From: Nemertoderma westbladi
Lineage: Eukaryota; Xenacoelomorpha; Nemertodermatida; Nemertodermatidae
Direction: 5' to 3'
Assembly (NCBI GenBank): GCA_032718475.1
Contig: JAUCBJ010003345.1
Span: forward strand, 1 to 22,889
DNA length: 22,889 bases
The translations under genes were made by a program, and so were the position numbers. The notes beneath the pieces are model-generated. The model had not been told where the DNA came from and ran no database searches. It saw only the letters and a list, made by a program, of their open reading frames with translations. Shown piece by piece: positions 16,011-22,889 of this stretch (positions are counted from its first letter, which is position 1; every line of letters begins with the position of its first letter).

Positions 16011-17891
16011 CTGTTTATTCACTATTTGTACGAGCTTCCATGCGTGTATGAAGCTGTTTATTTGCTATTTGTACGAGCTCCCGTGCGCGTATGACGCTGT
16101 TTATTCACTATTTGTACGAGCTCCCGTGCGCGTATGATGCTGTTTATTCGCTATTTGTACGAGCTCCCATGCGCGTATGATACAATTTATTCGCTATTTG
16201 TATGAGCTGCCGTGCGCGTATGACGCTGTTCATTCACTATTTGTACGAGCTCCTGTGCACGTATGACGCTGTTTATTCGCTATTTGTACGAGATTCCGTG
16301 CGCGTATGATGCTGTTTATTCGCTATTTGTACGAGCTTCCGTGCATGTATGATGCTGTTTATTTGCTATTTGTACGAGCTCCCGTGCATGTATGATGCTG
16401 TTTATTCGCTATTTGTACGAGATTCCGTGCGCGTATGATGCTGTTTATTCGCTATTTGTACGAGCTTCTGTGCATGTATGATGCTGTTTATTTGCTATTT
16501 GTACGAGCTCCCGTGCATGTATGACGCTGTTTATTCGCTATTTGTACGAGCTCCCATGCGCGTATGACGCAATTTATTCGCTATTTGTACGAGCTCCCGT
16601 GCATGTATGACACTGTTTATTCGCTATTTGTACTAGCTCCTGTGCACGTATGACGCTGTTTATTCGCTATTTGTACGAGCTCCCGTGCGCATATGACGCT
16701 GTTTATTTGCTATTTGTACGAGCTCCCATGCGCGTATCACGCTGTTTATTCACTATTTGTACGAGCTCCCGTGCGCGTATGACGCTGTTTATTCGCTATT
16801 TGTACGAGCTCCCATGCGCATATGATGCAATTTATTCGCTATTTGTATGAGCTGCCGTGTGCGTATAACACTGTTTATACGCTATTTGTACAATCTACCA
16901 TGCATGTATGACACTCGCTATTTGTACGAGCTGTCGTGCGTATATGACGCTGTTTATTCGCTATTTGTACGAGCTTCCGTGCGCGTATGCCGCTGTTTAT
17001 TCACTATTTGTACGAGCTCCCGTGCGTGTATGACGCTGTTTATTCGCTATTTGTACGAGCTTGCGTGCATGTATGACGCTGTTTATTCGCTATTTGTACG
17101 AGATTCCGTGTGCGTATGATGCTGTTTATTCGCTATTTGTACGAGCTTCCGTGCGTGTATGACGCTGTTTATTCGCTATTTGTACGAGCTCCTGTGCATG
17201 TATGACGCTGTTTATTCGCTATTTGTACTAGCTGCCGTGCGCGCATGACGCTGTTTATTCACTATTTGTAGGAGCTCCCGTGCGTGTATGATGCTATTTA
17301 TTCGCTATTTGTATGAGCTCCCGTGCGCGTATGATGCTGTTTATTCACTACTTGTACGAGCTTCCATGCGTGTATGACGCTGTTTATTCGCTATTTGTAA
17401 GAGCTCCCGTGCATGTATGACGCTGTTTATTCGCTATTTGTATGAACTCCCGTGCGTGTATGATGCTGTTTCTTCACTATTTGTATGGGCTCCCGTGCAT
17501 GTATGACGCTGTTTATTCGCTATTTGTACAAGCTGCCATGCGCACATGACGCTGTTTATTCACTATTTGTACGAGCTCCCGTGCACGTATGACACTGTTT
17601 ATTCACTACTTGTACGAGCTCCCGTGCGCATATGACGCTGTTTATTCACTATTTGTACGAGTTCCCGTGCATGTATGATGCTGTTTATTCGCTATTTGTA
17701 CAAGCTGCCATGCGCACATGATGCTGTTTATTCACTATTTGTACGAGCTCCCGTGCACGTATGACACTGTTTATTCACTACTTGTACGAGCTCCCGTGCG
17801 TATATGACGCTGTTTATTTGCTATTTGTACGAGCTCCCGTGCATGTATGACGCTGTTTATTCGCTATTTGTACAAGCTGCAGTGCGCACAT
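16011..17891 (+). repeat. 43-bp minisatellite, about 44 copies
   Basis: Head-to-tail units of 43 bp, consensus CTGTTTATTCGCTATTTGTA then CGAGCTCCCGTGCGCGTATG then ACG. The array begins sharply at 16011 and is cut at 17891 by the LTR retrotransposon, so it probably continues past the window. Most variation is at CG dinucleotides (GCGCG, GCATG, GCGTG, GCACG), as expected from deamination of methylated CpG. Two higher-order periods are visible: 129 bp (3 units, GAGATTCCG variants at 16290 and 16419) and 172 bp (4 units, CAAGCTGC variants at 17529, 17701 and 17873). Forward open frames inside it are by-products of the repeat. Confidence 0.95.
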
Positions 17892-18111
17892 TGATACGAT
17901 ATCAATCTAAATGATTTAAAGTGAGCGAGAGGGAAATTCAAACTGATGAATTATATAATTATATAATTATAATACTTGTCTTAGGGAGATAGGTGGCGGG
18001 TCGTACTACCGGTATATAACTGTCAGTGTTAGTCAGTATGCTCTATCTGTCAGTGGAAATAATAATTAATTATCATGCAGAGTATTTGCTTTTATATCTA
18101 TCAACACATCA
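17892..18111 (+). repeat. 5' LTR, 220 bp
   Basis: Starts TGATACGATATC at the break in the minisatellite and ends CACATCA directly before the primer-binding site; TGAT...ATCA are 4-bp inverted ends. It matches 22685-22889 with one difference in 205 bp (T at 18030, C at 22823). Confidence 0.9.
18013..18037 (+). promoter_or_regulatory. LTR core promoter: TATA box and initiator-like motif
   Basis: TATATAA at 18013-18019 is followed about 20 bp later by GTCAGTATG (TCAGT at 18033-18037), resembling an initiator. The same motifs occur in the 3' LTR. Transcription of the element would start near here. Confidence 0.55.
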
Positions 18112-18120
18112 TGGCGCAGT
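18112..18120 (+). other. Primer-binding site, tRNA-Ser type
   Basis: TGGCGCAGT directly after the LTR is complementary to the 3' end of animal serine tRNAs (...ACTGCGCCA) over nine bases. From memory, mag of silkworm also uses a serine tRNA. The match stops after nine bases. Confidence 0.7.
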
Positions 18121-18223
18121 AGTGTATTGCTAAACCACTAGGCTGTGGGCCTTGGAAATATCGGAACCTTAGAATTATTCGGACAATACTGCAATACATC
18201 ATTTGCTTAATTCGAAAACCACA

Positions 18224-21200
18224 ATGCCGTCTACATTGACTAAACTAAAACAACAACGAAATGGCATTAGCTCACATACTAAACAACTAATAGTAGAGGG
18301 GAAACAATTCCTAAATGATGGCACCAATGCGGACTCCGAAAACATAGAAAACATCCGCGATAAACTATATTCATACAATATTAAAATCGAAGATTTTAAT
18401 CAACAAATCTTAGACAAAATATCTGATGACGATGAATATGAGGAAGAAATAGAAAATTCTATGAAATTCCAGGAGGTTATAATGGATGTCTCCATTAGTT
18501 TAACAAATCGACTTAAAAGACTCCAAGACAACCCATCGCCATCATCAACTTCCGACAGAAATACAACACCAACACCACGCCCTGTTTCAACTGCCAGTGC
18601 CCCACAACTGGTATCTACTACTAGTTTTGCTGACTTTTTGCATTGGGAACAAAGGTGGGCAGATTTCTATGAATGTCAACATTTAGCACGCCAATCTATT
18701 GAAACACAACGTGCAACAATACGGTCATGTTTCGATGACGAAATATTACGTTTTATTCAACGTGGCATTATTGCTATCCCAGAAGAGCCAACATTAAGTG
18801 ATTTCATAACGGCAGTCCGAGTATTTATTCGACAACAACGAAATATTCTTTTGGACCGGATGGCGTTTTACCAACGTTCACAAGAACAAGGTGAACCATT
18901 TAACGAATATTTAGCTTCTATACGAGAACTACATTTGGCTTCAGATTTTGCACTTGACGTCAATTGCCATCAATGTCAACTCCATAATAGTGAACTTATT
19001 CGCGATAGGATCGTAGTTGGCATCTGCGATGACGAAACTCAACATAAACTCCTTTCAACACCAGAACTTACCATTGATGATGCAATTCGCATTTGTAAAG
19101 CCGAGGAAGCTGCACATAAAACCTCTACTTCTTTATCTGGTACAACTGTAATTAACCGGTTTAAAAACATATCAGCTTATAAAAAACAACAAAGAAGTAC
19201 ATTTATAAAATCAGCCCAATTGGCAGGACCAGTTAAAACACCAGATGCTTCCAATAATTACGTGAACCAAAATTCTACTTGTTGGCATTGTGGTGGAGAA
19301 CGACATTTAAGAAGCAATTGTCCTGCAAGTGGCAAACAATGTCCTCATTGTGGCAGAATAGGTCATTTTAGTAATGTATGTAGGTCAAAATCATCGCAAA
19401 TAGACCATAATCCCCATCATAAAAACTTTCGCCTAAAAATGTCATATGCAAGTATACATACCCTTAAAGTTACGGAAGAAACAATTAAGATCAACCTCCG
19501 ACTCATTGGAAACCCGGAATTAGCGGTCCACTGGATTGGAGATTCAGGGTCTGATTACAATGCCATAAATTACAATTTATACAAGCGACTTGGGGGACAT
19601 CAAGATAACCTCTCACCAGACAATCACCCTGTTGAACTGGCAGATGGTCGGCCAATTCCTAGCCTGGGTATTGCTACTTGCGAACTTCTTTATAATGACA
19701 ATACTTATAACATCCAAGTCCATGTCTATAAAAAACTCACTGACCCACTTCTTTGTCGTCAAACACTACGTGACATTGGACTCTTGCATCCAAAATGGCC
19801 TAACCATCTGAATTTGGCAGTTTCAACAGCTTCTAGAACCATTTCAACAGATTCAACAAGAGAACAGTTCTTATTACAATATTCTGATGTCTTCGATGAT
19901 AGCTCATTACCACCAATGTCAGGCCCTTCAATGGCCATCCAATTAAAACCAGATTCAACCCCATATCATGTTAATGGGGCCAGGACCATCCCATACGCTT
20001 ATCGCGATCAGATAAAACTCCAACTCGATGATATGGAAGGGAAGGGAATCATTGAAAGAGTAACTCAACCTTGTAACTGGTGTCACCCTATTGTTATAGT
20101 TGATAAGCCACACTCCACTGAAAAAAGAATGACAGTGGATCTTACTCACCTCAACAATCAGGTAAATACAGTAATACATCCCTGTGTAACCCCAAAGGAT
20201 GCAATTTCAGGAATTCAACGAGGTTCTTCGTACTTTACCACAATCGATGCCAGACATGGATATTGGCAAGTCCCCTTAGATGAAAAATCAAGGGCATTAA
20301 CAACATTCATAACACCATGGGGTAGATATCGTTACCTTCGTGACCCACAAGGTTTTGTTTGTGCAGGGGATGAGTATAATCGTCGCACAGACGCAGCTTT
20401 TGAAGGGATACAAAATTTCAAAAAAGTTGTGGATGATGCTATTGCATATGATAATGATTATAATAAACATCTAGAACGCGTCCATCAGATCCTTCAATGT
20501 GCTCGAAATAATGGGATTACTTTAAGTGCTAAGAAATTCATATTTGCCAAACCAGAAGTTAAATTTTGTGGATACATTATTAATTCTGATGGTTGGAAAA
20601 CAGATCCAGACAAATTGAAAGCAATACAAGACTTTCCCATTCCCACAAATAAGACAGATCTACGTTCCTTCTTAGGTCTTACCCAACAATTTGCAGAATT
20701 TATAGAAGTAGCAAAGCTTACAGAACCACTTCGCTCATTACTAACCAAACAAGTAGAATTCCTATGGGATTCCAATCATCAGGATGCCTTTAACAAAACA
20801 TGCAAATCACTCACAGACACCCCGACCTTATCATTTTTTGACCTACGTCTTCCCACAAAATTGGAAACAGATGCTTCACGGACAAAGGGTCTCGGTTATG
20901 CCTTATGGCAATTGGACGGATCATCTTGGAAGCTCATACAGGTTGGAAGTCGATACCTTGCAGACGTGGAGACACGTTATGCAATGATCGAGTTAGAACT
21001 TCTTGCTGTGGTTTGGGCTACAAAAAAATGCCAAAACTTCCTTCTGGGCACAGAATTTCAATTAATAATTGATCATAAACCATTACTCCCATTCTTGAAC
21101 TCATATGCTCTTAATAACGTAGAAAATCCAAGACTTCTACGAATGTTGCTTAAATTACAACAGTTTCGATTTAAAGCAACCTGGGTCCCAGGCAAAGAAC

Positions 21201-22594
21201 ACAAGGTAGCGGATGCTCTATCCCGGGCTCCAATTCAACATTCCAATCCTGAAGATGAAGATGGTGAATGTCATGATACAGTTTCACCATCTATAAGAAC
21301 CCTACAAGCTGTTGATGACTTTGGTATAGTGGCCCTCCCAAATATTGGTATTGATACAATACATTCAATTGCCACCACCGACTCAGAATACAAAGATCTC
21401 CTGGAAGTCATAATCGCTGGTTTTCCAGATAATAAATCTATCCTTCCCATTGCCCTGCATAAGTATTGGGGAGTACGGGGTGAACTAACCACTGATAATG
21501 GGATCATTCTCAAAGGTGCAAGACTACTTATCCCCAAAGCACTACGCGGCAAAATATTAGAAGAATTGCATTCTTCACATCAAGGTCAAGAACGCACTAA
21601 ACGCAGAGCCCGTCAAGTAGTATACTGGCCCAATATTGATAATGATATTGACAACAAGGTTTCTAACTGCAGTAGCTGCCGCAAATATCAAAGTCATTTA
21701 CCTTCAGAGCCACTTATATCTGAACCAACACCATCATTACCATTTCAATCAACATCAAGCGACATATTTACCTTTGGAGGTAATGACTATCTTGCCTTTG
21801 TAGATAAGTTATCTGGTTGGCCCTGTCTTACCCGTTTTCATGGATCAGCTAACAGCACAAAGGTTATTCAATCATTGCGTAACTGGTTCCCGAATGTTGG
21901 TGTTCCCCAAAAGTTAACAACAGACGGAGGACCCCAATACAATTCAAAACGTTTCACTGATTTCTGCAAACGCTGGAACATACATCATGAGAAATCATCT
22001 CCATATCATCCAAAAGCAAATGGCCATGCAGAGGCAGCTGTGAAGTCACTAAAACGATTAGTTCAAAAAACAGCTCACCTACCAGATCCAGAAGAAGCCC
22101 TACAAAGAGGTTTGTTGGAGCTTAGAAACACCCCAAGAATCGATGGGCGTAGCCCAGCACAAATTCTATTTGGTAGACCTCTCTCATCATTTGTGGTGGC
22201 ACATCACCATTCGTTCACAGCTGATTATCAAATAGCTGCTGATAAAGCTGATGCAAACTATAAACAGTACCGTAATGACTATAAAGATTACTACAATAGA
22301 ACGGCTCATTCCCTTACACAGTTGAAGGTTGGTTGCCAAGTTGACATACAAAACCCACGTAACCATCTTTGGGACAAGCTCGGTGTTATTGTTGCTGTGG
22401 GGAAGCGTCGGGATTATATGGTTCGCCTCGGTAGTGGGCGCATATATTGGCGCAATCGTCGCTTTTTGCGTCCATACAATAACTCATCAAAAGAACAAAA
22501 CATACCAACAGAATTACAAAACCAAATCCTAATGACACCTCGTCGTAGTACCAGAAAACATTCCCCAGTGCAACGATTTGGAATAACTACATAA
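18224..22594 (+). CDS. gag-pol: Gag-Pol polyprotein of a mag-like Ty3 element
   Basis: ATG at 18224 (ACACAATGCCG), 1456 residues to TAA at 22592-22594. Gag: N-terminal coiled region, capsid-like segment (about residues 135-310), two CCHC zinc knuckles at 353-366 (CWHCGGERHLRSNC) and 373-386 (CPHCGRIGHFSNVC). Protease: DSG at 440-442. Reverse transcriptase: motif A Asp 675 (TIDARHGYWQ), PQGF motif, catalytic VVDD at 735-738 in place of the commoner YxDD. RNase H: Asp 883, then MIELELLAV and DHKPLL. Integrase: zinc ligands H1116, H1120, C1149, C1152; catalytic D1180, D1234, E1270 (35 residues between the last two); a basic C-terminal domain with WDKLGVIV and RNRRFLRPY. It makes particles, copies the RNA and inserts the DNA. 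No stop or frameshift is present. One frame for gag and pol means no programmed frameshift is needed. Confidence 0.95.
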   Translation: MPSTLTKLKQQRNGISSHTKQLIVEGKQFLNDGTNADSENIENIRDKLYSYNIKIEDFNQQILDKISDDDEYEEEIENSMKFQEVIMDVSISLTNRLKRLQDNPSPSSTSDRNTTPTPRPVSTASAPQLVSTTSFADFLHWEQRWADFYECQHLARQSIETQRATIRSCFDDEILRFIQRGIIAIPEEPTLSDFITAVRVFIRQQRNILLDRMAFYQRSQEQGEPFNEYLASIRELHLASDFALDVNCHQCQLHNSELIRDRIVVGICDDETQHKLLSTPELTIDDAIRICKAEEAAHKTSTSLSGTTVINRFKNISAYKKQQRSTFIKSAQLAGPVKTPDASNNYVNQNSTCWHCGGERHLRSNCPASGKQCPHCGRIGHFSNVCRSKSSQIDHNPHHKNFRLKMSYASIHTLKVTEETIKINLRLIGNPELAVHWIGDSGSDYNAINYNLYKRLGGHQDNLSPDNHPVELADGRPIPSLGIATCELLYNDNTYNIQVHVYKKLTDPLLCRQTLRDIGLLHPKWPNHLNLAVSTASRTISTDSTREQFLLQYSDVFDDSSLPPMSGPSMAIQLKPDSTPYHVNGARTIPYAYRDQIKLQLDDMEGKGIIERVTQPCNWCHPIVIVDKPHSTEKRMTVDLTHLNNQVNTVIHPCVTPKDAISGIQRGSSYFTTIDARHGYWQVPLDEKSRALTTFITPWGRYRYLRDPQGFVCAGDEYNRRTDAAFEGIQNFKKVVDDAIAYDNDYNKHLERVHQILQCARNNGITLSAKKFIFAKPEVKFCGYIINSDGWKTDPDKLKAIQDFPIPTNKTDLRSFLGLTQQFAEFIEVAKLTEPLRSLLTKQVEFLWDSNHQDAFNKTCKSLTDTPTLSFFDLRLPTKLETDASRTKGLGYALWQLDGSSWKLIQVGSRYLADVETRYAMIELELLAVVWATKKCQNFLLGTEFQLIIDHKPLLPFLNSYALNNVENPRLLRMLLKLQQFRFKATWVPGKEHKVADALSRAPIQHSNPEDEDGECHDTVSPSIRTLQAVDDFGIVALPNIGIDTIHSIATTDSEYKDLLEVIIAGFPDNKSILPIALHKYWGVRGELTTDNGIILKGARLLIPKALRGKILEELHSSHQGQERTKRRARQVVYWPNIDNDIDNKVSNCSSCRKYQSHLPSEPLISEPTPSLPFQSTSSDIFTFGGNDYLAFVDKLSGWPCLTRFHGSANSTKVIQSLRNWFPNVGVPQKLTTDGGPQYNSKRFTDFCKRWNIHHEKSSPYHPKANGHAEAAVKSLKRLVQKTAHLPDPEEALQRGLLELRNTPRIDGRSPAQILFGRPLSSFVVAHHHSFTADYQIAADKADANYKQYRNDYKDYYNRTAHSLTQLKVGCQVDIQNPRNHLWDKLGVIVAVGKRRDYMVRLGSGRIYWRNRRFLRPYNNSSKEQNIPTELQNQILMTPRRSTRKHSPVQRFGITT

Positions 22595-22674
22595 ATTACA
22601 TGGAAACAATCTACATAATTTCAATGCTTTAAGAGACTAAAAATCGAATCCACATTTTAATGCTCCTTCGACTT

Positions 22675-22682
22675 GAGGGGGA
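22675..22682 (+). other. Polypurine tract
   Basis: GAGGGGGA two bases before the 3' LTR, the usual start site for plus-strand DNA synthesis. The rest of 22595-22674 is an untranslated stretch with nothing else recognised. Confidence 0.85.
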
Positions 22683-22684
22683 CG

Positions 22685-22889
22685 TGATACGATATCAATC
22701 TAAATGATTTAAAGTGAGCGAGAGGGAAATTCAAACTGATGAATTATATAATTATATAATTATAATACTTGTCTTAGGGAGATAGGTGGCGGGTCGTACT
22801 ACCGGTATATAACTGTCAGTGTCAGTCAGTATGCTCTATCTGTCAGTGGAAATAATAATTAATTATCATGCAGAGTATTTGCTTTTATA
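22685..22889 (+). repeat. 3' LTR, cut by the window end
   Basis: Starts TGATACGATATC and runs to the last base; it corresponds to 17892-18096 of the 5' LTR with one substitution. About 15 bp are outside the window. Confidence 0.95.

Larger units (their letters stand above)
17892..22889 (+). mobile_element. Ty3-type LTR retrotransposon, mag-like lineage, intact coding
   Basis: 5' LTR 17892-18111, primer-binding site 18112-18120, leader, one Gag-Pol frame 18224-22594, polypurine tract 22675-22682 and 3' LTR from 22685 to the window end (about 15 bp missing). The order protease, reverse transcriptase, RNase H, integrase is that of Ty3 (Metaviridae). A single Gag-Pol frame, two zinc knuckles, a tRNA-Ser-type primer site and short LTRs point to the mag lineage. 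No envelope gene. It sits within the 43-bp minisatellite; the 3' flank is outside the window, so the target-site duplication cannot be checked. Confidence 0.95.

Noticed and set aside
16650-17119. Open frames in the minisatellite encoding a repeating peptide with LFIRYLYELPC
   Set aside because: The unit is 43 bp, so a frame cycles through all three phases, and the usual unit carries TGA in one phase (GTATGAC). Only variant units let the frame run on; there is no sign of coding selection.
17934-17980. CTGATGA in the LTR as a possible hammerhead ribozyme core
   Set aside because: The required GAAA after the second stem is absent and the following sequence is a simple AT palindrome.

Overview
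This 22.9 kb window looks like repeat-dense nuclear DNA of an invertebrate animal. It contains no rRNA, tRNA, CRISPR array or bacterial-style operon, and I could not support any host gene. Nearly everything readable is mobile DNA of several classes and ages: a Penelope-like remnant, three families of endonuclease-bearing non-LTR retrotransposons (called LINE-A, LINE-B and LINE-C here), a decayed Maverick/adintovirus-like or large-DNA-virus-like gene cluster, a 43-bp minisatellite and an apparently intact Ty3/mag-type LTR retrotransposon. The combination, the AT-rich spacers and the family mix suggest a marine or other invertebrate, but the species cannot be named. All starts are chosen as ATG where one exists.

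Layout. 1-1528: anonymous DNA with short repeats. 1529-2147: Penelope-like fragment whose 164-bp terminal repeats are inverted and nearly identical. 2354-2824: a dispersed repeat and a 190-bp tandem duplication. About 3098-4849 (minus): the 5' half only of a decayed LINE with a PHD-like finger and endonuclease (LINE-C). About 5050-6974 plus 11811-11836: broken genes of a double-stranded DNA element or virus: a small basic protein, an A32-type packaging ATPase, a TFIIS-like fragment, a RING finger and an unknown protein. 6975-11810: a LINE-B 3' fragment with a 10-bp target-site duplication inside that unknown gene, itself split by a full-length LINE-A (7053-11453). 12685-15363: a longer but decayed LINE-B copy with a 16-bp target-site duplication. 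15557-15693: a foldback element. 16011-17891: the 43-bp minisatellite. 17892 to the window end: the mag-type element, inserted in the minisatellite.

How it fits together. The order of events can be read from the nesting: the DNA element or virus landed first and began to decay, LINE-B broke its unknown gene, then LINE-A broke LINE-B. LINE-A has no clear damage beyond two in-frame UAG codons between ORF1 and ORF2, which may be part of its expression strategy. The mag-type element has a 1456-residue Gag-Pol in a single frame with all catalytic residues visible, and its two LTRs differ at one position over the 205 bp that can be compared, so it is the youngest insertion in view.
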